DNA of 64,000 nucleotides, from positions 7,876,379 through 7,940,378 of the forward strand of contig NC_061776.1 of assembly GCF_022458985.1 (NCBI RefSeq), written 5' to 3'. Positions within the stretch are counted from its first letter, which is position 1, and each line of letters begins with the position of its first letter. The notes beneath the pieces are model-generated. The model was not told the DNA's origin and did not search any database. It saw only the letters and a list, made by a program, of their open reading frames with translations. Position numbers and translations under genes: made by a program. Of this stretch, positions 39,001 to 51,100 are shown piece by piece. Origin of the DNA: Mugil cephalus. Taxonomy: Eukaryota; Chordata; Actinopteri; Mugiliformes; Mugilidae.

Positions 39001-40003
39001 TACCTAAAGCTGACAAATAACACCTATGATATTAACATTGTGCATATGGGGTAAAGATGCCAGACTCAGGACTTAGTTCATTGCACCTTTTAATTACTCA
39101 TAGTAACTTATATCTGTTAATAATAGTGTCATGTTCTTGTCACTTTACTTAGAGCTGACAAATAGCACTTATGATATTGCATAGCTGTTTATAAGTGTGT
39201 GCTGTAGGGAGATTTATACATTATTATAACTTTATTACATATACTTATAACTACAGATAGAAAGCACTATAGGCGAAGTCAAAACTCATTATGCATCACT
39301 ATACACAATTAGCAAAGCAAAGTAGTTATGATGCATCATAAAATGAACAAGTGACTAGGCAGATATTGACATATTTATAACGCACTATTCAGATTAAAAT
39401 TATAATCATTCATAACCAGTTGTCATAGTGCATCATGAAGTTGGTTATAACGACTTGTGAATATGTATAGATGGTAATAATGACCATTATAATGCTTTAT
39501 AGACACCTTATAAAACATTATGAGTGCATTTATAGGGCATTATAAATACAACCTTCATTGAAAGTGTTACCCAAAAATGCAAGCCAACAGCTCCAGGTCA
39601 GTGCTGTAACTGAACTAAATTACAGTCGTACCAGTAATGCACAGAGCACTCAACAAGAAAACATGTTGCTGGGAGATGGAATATGTCAGAAAATCACAGT
39701 GAAAAAACTCAATGTTCGATGATACTTTTGAGAATATGACAAATTAAAGCATGATATTAATATCCGTTTACATAATTTTCACATGTTTCAACATTAACTG
39801 GCCCTTCTTACTCCTGTGGTCGCATGCTTTTTGTTTCAATTCTATCTTTTATGGAGACATTTCAGACCTATAGTACGAAAAGCAGATTTTAAAATTACAA
39901 AAATACAAAACATCAACTATTACTAATACAAGAATAAGTTCTTACCTTGAATTTGACTTGAATATATCACAAAAACAGCCAATAAGAAAGATTTAAGTTC
40001 CAT
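32405..40003 (-). CDS. CD2/SLAM-like receptor, inhibitory type (unit 6)
   Basis: Exons in gene order: leader 40003-39946, V 35609-35304, C2 35218-34934, transmembrane 34455-34360, linker 33893-33850, tail 32536-32405. The sum is 921 bp (306 residues), with all phases consistent. V has no cysteine. Its variable stretch reads FLVLVWKFNTSNVLVGY and then GEPRVSTNYT, which adds an N-glycosylation site. The membrane segment is built from a 9-bp repeat (VIAVIAVIA). The linker exon gives DRKTIKNPLYGRSV instead of the unit 3 type. The tail has S-T-Y-C-L-V and ends in S-L-Y-A-M-I, both ITIM/ITSM-like. The 4.3-kb first intron holds the element at 38044-39571. All parts are intact, so this is a likely functional inhibitory partner of the plus-strand receptors. 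Confidence 0.76.
33010..33060. repeat. (TA)n microsatellite
   Basis: About 25 TA repeats in a unit 6 intron. The paralogous site at about 48732 has only a few. Confidence 0.97.
36562..37005. mobile_element. 440-bp inverted-end repeat element, copy A
   Basis: Left end TCAATCAGCCACAACATTAAAACC; right end GGTGGTCATAATGTTATGCCTGGTCGGTGA. These are imperfect inverted repeats. The same element at the same relative place is at 52063-52498, so it predates the duplication. There is no coding capacity, so it is probably a non-autonomous DNA transposon. Confidence 0.6.
38044..39571. mobile_element. Non-autonomous DNA transposon with ~290-bp terminal inverted repeats
   Basis: It begins GGTAACACTTTCTATGAAGG and ends with the complement, CATTGAAAGTGTTACC. 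The inverted arms are about 290 bp each, with a non-coding centre. Flanks: caaaaatt (38036-38043) and caaaaatg (39572-39579), an 8-bp target duplication. The paralogous block has the uninterrupted sequence gtcaaaaattcaagcc near 53515, which is the empty site. Eight-base duplication suggests hAT mobilisation (inference). It lies in the first intron of unit 6. Confidence 0.88.
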
Positions 40004-40244
40004 TTCAAAACATCCAGTTTAAGGATGTACACGAGCTGCTCCCTCAGAGCAAATGAGAAGTGTTAGTTCCTGTTTAATTATTTATACAGACGTTTACGGC
40101 AGGGGGAGTCTTTATCTTTGTGGCGACACTATGTCTATAAGGTGCCCATAGTTTGTCAAACTACAATGGAGAGATGATCTAAGACAAGGTTCATGTATCT
40201 GAACCTGTTGTGGTTTTGCTCTGACACTTTTCTCATGTTTGCAG

Positions 40245-40366
40245 GTCTCTCTGATGGTGTCTCCATCTGTCTGGTGAAGACAGTCGTGTTCTCTGTTGGT
40301 CTGATCATCATGGTGTCTGTCGTCATCAGTGTCCACCTCATGGAGAAGATCAGGAAACTAAAATAA
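40245..40366 (+). pseudogene. Orphan lysine-transmembrane exon
   Basis: 122 bp, acceptor TTTGCAG, open to stop, same protein as the unit 1 last exon. It starts 242 bp from the unit 6 leader ATG in divergent orientation. No V or C2 exon is available upstream on this strand. Confidence 0.75.
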
Positions 40367-41209
40367 ACAGTTCTCCTCTAATCAAATGTATGCATCCTTG
40401 CACAGTTAAACACAGAAAATCCTGTATAATAAATATAGTAGTACCTGAACAAAGGCAGAAATGATGGAGACAAACCAGCAACATGATGTAAACGATGCAC
40501 CATTAGAAACTTTTACAAATAGATGGTTAGATATGTGAGATTCATATTTCCAGCAGCTTAACAAGAATGGGACACAGGGGGCCTGCAGGTTCAGAGAAAA
40601 CCAAAGCAGTATTAAATCATATAAAATATAAAAATGCTACACACACATTTACTACCACTGACTGGTAGAAAAACACAAACCAAACTAAAAGAAACTGCCT
40701 CAGCTAAACTGCAGGCAGTGGCCTGCAGAACAAAAAAGGAAGTTTGAAAAGGTGGAGACAGGAAGCAGCGCTGCATGCAACGGATACATTTTAACATGTG
40801 ATTCACACTGTTTCAGTGTGTATTCAACAAAACAAGACGCTTTGTGACACTGGGACTGATGCTCTGCATTGAAGCACCAGTCAACTATAGTACTTAAATC
40901 TGTTATCTAGAAAACTTCAGTGTGATCTGTGAATGTTTTTCCTTTTCCCAATTATACACCTCGACTGTCTTATAATGTCTAAATGAGATATGTAGCAGTA
41001 TTTGAACAACTGTAGGAGTTTAGGAGCCTATAGACTAGAAACATGTTTTTTTAACAGCCTGCAGTTGAAATTAGAGTTTCACATTGTTATCAAGTACATG
41101 TTCACTGACATTCACTGCCACACCCAGTGTCATTACCAAGTGTGTCTGACCACAAGTTTAACACTGAGACACTGAGCTTCCCTTAGCTACATCAAAAAGG
41201 CCTGTCTCA
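40367..41209. other. Flank of orphan exon with leader relic
   Basis: No gene. A degenerate leader (GGGACTGATGCTCTGCATTGAAGCACCAG, no ATG) lies at 40828-40880, with a paralogue at 54821-54872. It shows that activating units were once arranged membrane exon followed by the next leader. Confidence 0.55.
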
Positions 41210-43250
41210 ATTTGCTCCTGCATAGCCAATTCTACCACACATGTTTGTTTTCAAGGGCCTATATTGCTGATTACACAGTCCCTGTTATTGAATCCCTCTC
41301 TACTTGTTTAACTACTAAAGCACTATTAGACCTCTTCCACACATCATGTCTGTCAATCTTGGACTCTCAAGACCAAAGCTAGAGGGACAAAAATGAACCC
41401 CTGGCTAAACAAATCCACATGCTCTATTTGCAGGGAGTGACGGAAAGCAGGGCGTAAATGAACAAAAGAAAAATTGCATATATTGTAAGAAATACATAAG
41501 GAACGTCAGATTACATACCAATCTTCCGTTAGAGATGCAAAAACAAAATACCTCTAAAGAGATTGCTCTTGATATCATCCCCAAGAGCAATGTGTAGAAT
41601 TCTATTCGACACCATAAACTCTGTTATTAAGCCCCCCTGCTGACTCCTCTACAAACTCCTCCCAAATCACTTGTGACCAGTTTAAAGACTTTTTTCTAAG
41701 CAAAATTGATAACATCAGGTCAAATGCATACATGAAAATTTCATCATTAGCCTCTGAGAAACCCCGTCTTTAACAATTTCATCCCTATTTCATTTCTCCT
41801 GCTCAGACGCTGCAAACTCAATGTAATTCCAACAAAATTATTGAAGCAATCATTTGAAGCAGTTGGTCCTAATGACAACCTTTAACAGCTCTTTAGCCAC
41901 AGGTGTTGTCCCGTCTTGTTTCAAACATGCCATAGTCCAGCCACTCCTCAACTAGCCTGGCCTTGACCGAAATATTCCAAACAATTTAAGACCAATTTCT
42001 GAGCTTTCTTTTTTTTAATCCAAGGTGTTAAAAAAGACTTTTTAATCAGATTCTGTCCTTCTTAAACAAAATGGTTGAAAAATTCCTGTCAAGGTTCTTT
42101 GAACACCACAGCACAGAGACACTTAGACTTAGACAGACTTTAATGATCCACGAGGGAAATTACACTGTCACCATAGCTTTGTTGCACATAAAAGTAAACA
42201 CAAGAAAGAAAAAAATAAAATGAGATTAGATTAAGATAAAATTTAAATAAAAAGTGTAATAAAAAAGTTTACAGAATTAGCAGTGCCCGATATGGTTGTT
42301 TGGTCAGTTGCATAGCAACAGCGGCATGTGTCATCGCATGGTGTTTCTTATTAATAGTGTTTCCTTGTCGTTGTTTGCTGAGGGAAGGACGTAAATGCCA
42401 ACAGAGTGTGTCCATCCGTAGAGTCCACAGACATACTGTGGTCGTATAAGCCAGGTCTCCAAAGCTCTTCTCAAGACAAACTCCCTCTGGGTCCCATTCT
42501 GGGTCCCATCAAGCGCACACAGTCCATCCATCCCACGGCCAAAGACGTCGTGTTCCCCATGAGAACAGACGGCACCGGCGACCCAAGCCTCCTTCTCTGC
42601 CGGCATCAATAGCCAATTCCAGACTGACTTGGAGGTGGAGGATGCGCTATTGATGCCGGCAAATGCTCCAAATGCTCCATCTTCACCGCAGTGCAGCCTT
42701 AAACACTGTTGACCACAAAATTCTCCTCCATCGCCTCCATCACACTGGGTTGACATCTCTGGTCCTGCCCTTGATTAGTTCTGCTCCTACATCTCAAACA
42801 GACAAGTCGGTGTTTCCATTGGTAGCTCCTCCTTCTCCACACCTGCAAAAATTACATGTGGTGTTCCTCAGGGCTCAGTTTTAGGACCACTTCTCTTCAG
42901 TCTGTACATGCTCCCGCTTGGAAAAATTATGCAAAGCCACGACATCTCCTTCCATTGTTACACCGATGACATGCAGATCTACCTCCCCCTCAGTTCTAAA
43001 GTCAGACTGACATCATCTGAATAGAAAACTGTTTTGAAGAAATCAAAGACTGGTTGGCTCAGAACTTCCTTCAGCTAAATGAGAACAAGACAGAAGTCTT
43101 ACTTTTTGGCTCCCTATGTCATATGACTGCTACTGCCTATAACCTCACCCACCTCTCCCCCTATATCACACCATATGTGAAGAACCTCTGTGTCTTATTT
43201 GAAAATAATTTAAGATTTAACAGTTAGTCCAAGACTCTGCCATCTGGTTA
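41210..43250 (+). mobile_element. L2-like LINE fragment, broken
   Basis: Plus-strand translations in mixed frames give parts of the L2-clade polymerase: a linker (DQFKDFFLSKIDNIRS), an N-terminal RT block (SLATGVVPSCFKHAIVQPLL, then NNLRPISELSF), NTVDHKILLHRL at about 42700, and CGVPQGSVLGPLLFSLYMLP at about 42860, followed by a CYTDDMQIYLPL active-site region. Many frame breaks are present. Another LINE tail is nested at 42118-42690. Confidence 0.75.
42118..42690 (-). mobile_element. Nested 5'-truncated LINE 3' end
   Basis: On the minus strand it ends with AATTTCCCTCGTGGATCATTAAAGTC and short CTAAG repeats, typical of a fish LINE 3' terminus. It splits the L2 reading frame between FEHHSTETL and NTVDHKIL. 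A paralogue is at 56149-56587. An inverted repeat TGCCGGCATCAATAG/CTATTGATGCCGGCA lies at 42598-42612 and 42647-42661. Confidence 0.6.
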
Positions 43251-43254
43251 TTGA

Positions 43255-43455
43255 TAAGGTGTGAAACTTCTGAAATTTGCAGATGACACCACCGTCACTG
43301 GACTCATCCAGGACGGGGAAGACTCTGGATACAGAGGGGAAGTGGAACAGCTGGTTCTCTGGTGCAGTCAGAACCACCTGCAGCTAATCCTGCTCAAGAC
43401 TGTGGAGATTATAGTGGACTTTAGAAAGAGACCCCCATCCACCCCCATCATCTTG
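43255..43455 (+). pseudogene. Short LINE reverse-transcriptase fragment (second family)
   Basis: The translation contains LLKFADDTTVTGLIQDGEDS then a WCSQNHLQL element and VDFRKRP. This is the FADD active-site region of a different fish LINE family from the neighbouring L2. It is only about 65 codons. Confidence 0.65.
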
Positions 43456-43714
43456 TGTTGGTTCATACTTTCATATTCAAATTTGATTCCTTGACAAATA
43501 GTTTCATAGTTGAAATGATTTCATTCTTAATCAAAAAAGTTCCAGTAAAGAGTCTGTGAAGTGTTCACTGGATTAAAGAAGTTGACTAGTTTCCATTTAC
43601 GTTTTAACACCATTAAACAGGAAAACCACAATAGGCTGTAGTCTGTGGTGCAGTGGTTGGTGGAAAACACTTCACACTGGTACATTTGCATTTAACAAAG
43701 CAAGAAGCTCTACC

Positions 43715-46042
43715 ATGTCTCTCTCTGTGATACTTGGACTGATGCTCTGCATTGAAGCACCAGGTAGGACAAGAACACTGTCTGATTAAATGTTGACAAC
43801 AGGAACAGATTCTTTATTTGGATTAATAACAGCAGCAGTAGGGGCACAAGTGGATCCAGTTTATATCTAATGATCAGAAAAACACACATGAAACCTGAAA
43901 TAATATGTTATTCTATCTAGAGTTAGACCAGCCACCTCTGAGTATAATCTCTCTGAACATTGGTGAATGAAAACAAAAATGTCAAAGGTTTGATTTGACT
44001 GAAGTATTTATCAAAAGATTTTTAAGCAGTAGAAAGTCTGTCAAGAGCTAACGCGATCAGAGAGCTTGACTTGTGTGGTGTTAACACAATGAAACCGGAA
44101 AAACACAATGTTGACAACGATGACAAGGCTCTAGGTTGTGATGCAGTAGTTGGTAGAAAACACTTAACACTGTTTCATTTATAGTCAACAAAGCAAGAAG
44201 CTCTACCATGTCTCTCTCTGTGATACTTGGACTGATGCTCTGCATTAAAGCACCAGGTAGGACAAGAACACTGTCTGATTAAATGTTGACAACAGGAACA
44301 GCAACGATATCAGATTCTTTATGTGGATTAGTAGATGAGCAGGAGAGACATGCTTGATTGGATAAAGAGTTTATTTACCCAGGTTAAAAGGAAAGGGAAA
44401 GGTAGGATGTGGGATGGAAAGATCGGAAGGGTCGAGAGGAAGGGAGGAAAGGATCGAGGAGATGACCTGGTGAATGGCGTGGTCAGCCAAAGTGTGGATA
44501 TGGGAACCCAGGGAGTGAAATTCAGGGTGGGGGCATATCTCTGTAGGCGCTGGATCCAAGCCGAACAGGCGAGGAGAGGTCACAGTAGATCCGCTACAGG
44601 TAATTGGTTGAGGCGTAGTCTTGTTTCTGAACCTAAGTTATTTAACTTCATTTATGCACAACCTGAAAAAAAATACTGTATGTTGTCTTATCAGAGCAGT
44701 ATAAGATTTTAGAAGAACCGAAGATAAAGGAAACATGGGAAAGTAACAGTATCTATTTATCTGTGTTTATGTTCAAATGAACAGATCAAGACTTAAAAGG
44801 GTTGAAGTACTAATACGTTGTAATGTTGTAGGAGGAGTTTTTATTTTAACTGGATTTAAATAGACACTTCTCACTTCTCTCAGCTTCCTGTTCCTGTTCT
44901 GAGAAAATGAAATGTACCTAATAGTGTTACAAGTCAACACCTCATGGTACATGAAGAAATATCTGAGGCTGCTTGAGGTCATTTTGACCCCTCTGCTGTC
45001 CTTCAGTGGCAGTGCAAGTGTCTTTAGGTGGTGATGAGCTGGATTTCCTCAACCAGTCACATCTGAAAAATATTGACATTAAAACTATGCTGTATATTGT
45101 GTTAGAATTTTATTTTTCATTATTATGTATCTACTGTTTTACAGGGTCCAGTGCTGTGACTGATGTGTTTGTGAAGAGAGGAGAGGATGTACTTCTGGAA
45201 GTCATGGATGATGTTACAAAGAAATTTGATTTCTTTATCTGGAAATTTAATATAATTAATGTTTTAGTAGGATATTTACCTGGTAGAAAACCAACAGTCT
45301 CTAAAGGTTACACTGGAAGGGTTGAGTTCTCTGTGGAAAATTACTCAGTGAAATTAAAGTATCTACAAGATGACGACAGTGGAGTTTATGAGGCACAAGT
45401 AACAGGAGCTAAAGAACAAACAATAGCTAAATACATGGTCACAGTTCAAGGTAGGTTTCTGAACATTTCACACTGACAGAGAACATCTGCTGTCATGTTT
45501 GTAAACCTCCTCACACCTACCTTCCTCTATCAGGTCCAGTGTCTCCAGTTGATCTGAATCCAGACTCTGTGTCCAACAGCTCAGACTCCTGTTCCCTCAC
45601 TGTGACCTGCAGCACAGAGGACTCACACATCAGCAGCACTTTCACATGTGACACCAAAACCTGCTCTCAGGAGGGAGGAGACCAATCAAAGGTCACCAAC
45701 TCTGGTGCTTCCCTCCGTGTCCACCTGTTGAATGGAACAATCATCTGTCACCATAGCAACCAAGTCAGCTGGACTCAGAAGAATATGACACAGATTCAGG
45801 ATCTCTGTCCCCTACATGCTGGTGAGACTGACAGACAAAACATTTATCTAATAATAACATAAAGGTTCATGTATCTGAACCTGTTGTGGTTTTGCTCTGA
45901 CAGTTTTCTCATGTTTGCAGGTCTCTCTGATGGTGTCTCCATCTGTCTGGTGAAGACAGTCGTGTTCTCTGTTGGTCTGATCATCATGGTGTCTGTCGTC
46001 ATCAGTGTCCACCTCATGGAGAAGATCAGGAAACTGAAATAA
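43715..46042 (+). CDS. CD2/SLAM-like receptor, activating type (unit 7)
   Basis: Exons: leader 43715-43763 or 44208-44256, V 45145-45450, C2 45534-45821, transmembrane/tail 45921-46042. With either leader the sum is 765 bp (254 residues). The second leader has Lys for Glu (CIKAPG). The cysteine-free V domain differs most from the others in its CC'C'' part (FFIWKFNIINVLVGYLPGRK) and near the FG loop (SGVYEAQVTGAKE). C2 retains all six cysteines, except that S replaces N next to the first strand (SCSLTVTC). The membrane exon has the Lys in CLVKTVVF and a minimal tail. Frame and splice sites are intact. The unit lies between the two copies of the segmental duplication. Confidence 0.78.
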
Positions 46043-48137
46043 ACAGTTCTCCTCTAATCAAATGAACATAGAGCTCAATCTCTTGTAGTGAACATCTTAT
46101 AGCTGCCTTTTAATTATTTTCTCTTACATCACTGGTTTTAGTTTGTTGTCTTTGAGTTAAACACAGAAAATCCTTTATAATAAATATAGTAGTACCTGAA
46201 CAAAGGCAGAAATGATGGAGACTACAAACCAGCAACATGATGTAAACAACGGACCATAAGAAACTTTTACAAATAGAAGTTTTGCAAAAGTTTCTCAATG
46301 AAGGGAATTCATGCAACACTTACATAATATTCAGATACACACACAAAAACTGTTCAGGAACAGCTAAAAAAAAACATGAATAACAGCACAAGGTGTTGAC
46401 CTGGCCTCAACATTCACTAGATCCGAAACTGGTCAAGTATCTGTGGGATGATCCACAGAGACCCCTCCCCTCAACGAATAGGACCCAAACGCCCCCATTA
46501 ACAACATCTGATGAGTCACAACTGTTTTGGAGTTATAAGGGAGACAAACACAATATTAGGAAAGTGGTCATAATGTTATGCCTGATCAGTGTTTGTCCTG
46601 TAATCTTTGTGTCATAATAAACTGGAGAAAAAAAAATACAGTACAGTATATTAGTGGCAGCTCTTCACCACATACTTGACAAGCTGATGGTAACTCCACA
46701 GATATTAAATTAACATACTTTATAAATCCTATTTCTGACAGCTGTTGGTTGTGAAGCCTCTAGAGTTGAACTCTGTTGACCAACTACAACTAATAAATTC
46801 TTTCTGGGAAAATATATTTGTCATCATTAATTTAACTTGTTGTTCCCTGAGAACTCAAACGGCAACAGTTTGAACAGATGGATCAAAGTCATTTAATCAG
46901 TTCAGAGAAAGTGAGAAGAAAACAGCAGAAAGGGACAGAGAGGTTCAGAGAGCAAAGTTAGCATGATCATAAGAGCCACATTAAAGGGACATAATTCAGA
47001 ATCAGATGTCATGCTCAGTCATAGACATGTATTACAGCTTGTGTTTTTGTTCATTCTGTGACTTTATAGAAAATAAAAGTCATGTTCATCATGTGTAACA
47101 TGTTCAGCGTGGAATCAGTGATAGATCTATAGCACATAACACAGTGAGTGAAAGCAACGCAAAATATGTGATTCAAAAACATTTAATGACACTTGAATGA
47201 AGAAAGTAAACCTTCTTCTGGCACTAAAACACAACCATCAAAATAAACCTGTACAAAACAGCATGTGCCGACTGTTCTGTGTCCTATATGTTCTTTTGCA
47301 GCAGTAGAATTAGCTGTGAAATAAACTGACACACACAAACACTGAATATCTTAAATACAATGAAAATATGTAAAACATGAAATGTAAATACTGCAGCATA
47401 CTGCTATCTTACAGTGCACTGGCTTCAAGCCCACATTCATGTACTGTAAATTAATTTCTGTATAATTCAGGATCATCATTTTTAACACAACACATTCCTT
47501 CATTCTGAGAGATATCTGAAGTTTATGAGGTTCGTGCTTGAATTGGAAGTGGAACTATTCGTTTAATAGATTTTAACACAACTACACATTAAAAAACTGC
47601 CTACAAATCACAACATAATTGAGTTTAATCTTTTAAAATTACATTTTATGTGTTAAAATATGATTTTTGGTTTAAATATATATAAATATAAATAATAATC
47701 TCCTTCGGTAGCAGTAACCTCAACGTTGAGCTTCACTTCAAGTATCTTAATATCCAATCTTAATAATACTAAAAACAAAATACATAAAATATCAAATGTG
47801 ATTTGTTCATTCAAACCCACATCCATGTGCTGTAAACTCTTTTGTGCACAAAGTGGAACAATCATTTTGTCCATTGTTGTCAACACAACATATTGTTTTT
47901 GCATTTTGGAAACTATTTTAAAAGGTCCTCACTGCAGTGATGATCCTGTTTGTTACACTTAACTTTTTTACGTTTATGCATCAGTCTAACTTTAATTTCT
48001 ACTGTTTGTACAATACTGTGAAGCCCAGATCATGTCAGGACCAGTTAACAGGGTTGTGTTAACAATGATATACAATATTTACAGTATGTCCTGTCCTGTT
48101 TCTGTTTCTCCTGTTTCTCTCAGGACTTGGCAGCCTT
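46043..48137. other. Intergenic region after unit 7
   Basis: No gene. 46043-46300 is the activating flank. About 46320-46600 is a truncated inverted-end repeat (ends GGTCATAATGTTATGCCTGATCAGTG). 46730-47110 matches 12480-12860. 47250-48137 is the 3' flank of unit 8. Confidence 0.55.
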
Positions 48138-51100
48138 TCATATCATTGCATAGAGACTCTCTGGCTGATTGTTGGTTTTAGTCTCAGTGGATCCTCTGGG
48201 TCCAGTATTTTGCCCGACCAAGCTGTAGGTGGAGGATGGAGAAAGAGCTGAATCACGATCTGCTGAACGCTGATTGAAGAAAAAGTGACAGTCAACATTT
48301 TTAGCAAGTGTTCGATCATCCATACTCTATCCTTCAGAAACTACACTTTCTTGTAGCATGACAACAAAAGACAGTGAGTGTAGATTTGGTCTGAGTCTTA
48401 TTCTAACAGTGGTCTTAGTTTTCATTCTAATGAGCATTAATTTACTATGTTTTTTGTTTTCAATCTGTGAGAATATGAGGCAGTGCAAACTTCTTCGCTA
48501 GTATGAAATCAGTAGTTCATCATGTTACCTGGAGCGAGCTAAAATACAAAACAAAACAAAACAAAAAGACAGAAAACTGCACATAATGTCGCCACTTCAT
48601 CCCATTGATCTCATTGTGACGCCATCCTGTAAAAGTCTGAGCCCAGACTGACTCTAGACTCACTGGTGGTTGATTTGTTTGGCTCATTCTAAGAAATTTT
48701 GGAATATACACTGCACTTTTTAAAAATAATACATATATATATATGACTCTCGCGGTCCTAAGAGGCGCTTCATCAGTTTATCATGGTGCACTCTAAGAAA
48801 AACAGGTTCATCACAAGTGCTCTGGAGATCCTTTCGTGTGCATGAGGATGCAGATGTGGATATGTAAGTTTTCACTCTCCAGTGATTTCTGTTTTATTAG
48901 TAGAAAGTGTTGATTTTGTCATTTCCACCTTGTTCTAAATTCTTTTGAGAATCAGAATATCAAGGGCCTTTCGTCAAAGAGAAAAAATAGAAATGAAAAA
49001 ATAGAATGATTGTTGCTGCATAATTAAGGTTTTTACATGTTCCAAACATCACCTCCACCTACAGGTTCAAATCAACATGTCGTATACATTATAGATATAA
49101 TATGAATATACATACAAATGTCTTGTTACTGTTTTGGACATGAAATGAATAACGTGTCATTCTAAATCATCTCTGGTTGTATTTGTCACAGTAAATGAGA
49201 TTAAACTCTTCTTCATTGGTTTGTTATTGGTTAATGATAAATTAGTAAACACTACCTCTCACATATTTCATTTGAGGACCAGCAGTGTGAGCACAGGCTG
49301 ATGATTGTCAGCATGGTTATCAAATATTTTATTATTGTGACCTATACTTCAGCCAGACACCAGGGGGAGCTCTACTTGCATTGGCTTCACTTCAGGGGAG
49401 GGGTCTAGTTGTCCAGTAGACAGTCTATGATCCTGAGGCCAGTTTGGTTAGAAGTCAAGAAGAGGATTAATGTCCAACTGATGTCCTGGAATCAAAGCTC
49501 AATGGTAAAAATTACCCAAAATCCCAAATTCTCAAAACCTGACACTTACCACAGAACGTCCATACAATGGATTTTTTATGGTCTTTCTGTCACCTGCAAG
49601 TCAGAAATAAAGAAATGAATGGTAATTAGATTCTTTCGTGGCAGTCTGTGGCCATTTCTGTTACTTGCAATTTTTTGCCATTTTATTCCACATTTATTCC
49701 AAATGTCATGTATGTATCAATAATTCTAATGTCACACAGACACACACTTAAAGTCTCCATATGTGATGTTTTCTAATGTGGCTGATCACAAGTGAATGAT
49801 TCAGAGAATGAATGAGCTTAGAACAGCTGTAAACTATCATGAAGACTAAATACAGAATAACTTTAACTGTATGATTAGTGTTACTGGATTGTTTAACAAC
49901 ACAAACAGTATTAATGTGTGAGAGAGCAGGTAATAAAATAGATTCATCTTTCTACTTTGTAATTTAAGATGTAATAAACATTTGGACTTACGTTTTCTTC
50001 TCTTATAAAGGAGACAACTTCCAACAACCATCATAAGGACACCAACAAATATCATGATGATTGTACTAATAGGGCCAAAGGGATGTTCAAGTCCTGTACA
50101 GAAAAACAAAAAAAAAAGGTTTAGAAGATGATGCCTGGTTTCAGTCACTCTACATAGTTCATCTTGTGTTAGTGTAACATTGTGTCTTGGAAGCTTTACC
50201 TTTGACCAACTATGTCTTTGTCTAAATGTCTTGACAGATACCTTCATTTATATTTAAAATTAGTTTAATATAAATTTTCCTTTTTAGGAGAAAAAAATAA
50301 GAGAACAAATGTCTTTTTTGCATCTAAATTGGTCGATTGAACCATAAAAAAAAAAAGATAAGCTTAAAATGGAAAACTACTGACCTTCCAAAAGATACTG
50401 CAAAACCACTTTAATTACTTTATGTATTCAGTCTGTCAGTCTCACCAGCATGTAGGGGACAGAGATCCTGAATCTGTGTCCTATTTTCCATCCAGCTGAC
50501 TTGGTTGCTATGGTTACAGATGATTGTGTCATTCAACAGGTGGACACGGAGGGAAGCACCAGAGTTGGTGACCTTTGATTGGTCTCCTCCCTCCTGAGAG
50601 TAGGTTTGATTGTCACATTTGAAAGTGCTGTTGATGTGTGAGTCCTCTGTGCTGCAGGTCACAGTGAGGTTACAGGAGTCTGAGCTGATGGACACAGAGT
50701 CTGGATTCAAATCAACTGGAGACACTGGACCTGATGGAGGAAAGTAGGTGTGAGGAGGTTTACAAACATGACAGCAGATGTTCTCTGTCAGTCTGTGAAA
50801 TGTTCAGAAACCTACCTTGAACTGTGACCATGTATTTAGTTATTGTTTGTTCTTTATCTCCTGTCACTTGTGCTGTATAAACTCCACTGTCATCATCTTG
50901 TAGATTCTTTAATTTCAATGAGTAATTTTCCACAGAGAACTCAACCCTTCCATTGTAACCTTCAGAGACTCTTGGTCTCCACCAGGTGAATATCTTACTA
51001 AAACATTGCTTGTATTAAATCGTCCAGACAAACAACATCAAATTCCTTTGGAGCATCATCCATGACTTCCAGAAGTACATCATCTCCTCTCTTCACAAAC

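Larger units (their letters stand above)
31590..42585. repeat. Segmental duplication, copy A
   Basis: This block is matched in the same orientation and order by about 47250-56587: unit 6 corresponds to unit 8, the orphan exon at 40245 to that at 54234, and LINE sequence at 41210 to that at 55240. Copy A carries the extra 1.5-kb element at 38044-39571. Copy B carries frameshifts in its V exon. The similarity extends through introns and intergenic DNA, so the duplication is recent relative to the rest of the cluster. Confidence 0.85.

Noticed and set aside
42331-42756. 141-codon minus-strand open frame
   Set aside because: It lies within a 5'-truncated LINE tail nested in another LINE. No domain is seen and the copy at 56287 is shorter.
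44335-44712. 125-codon open frame in unit 7 intron
   Set aside because: It is purine-rich with low complexity, has no paralogue in the other units and no domain. It is probably a repeat insertion.
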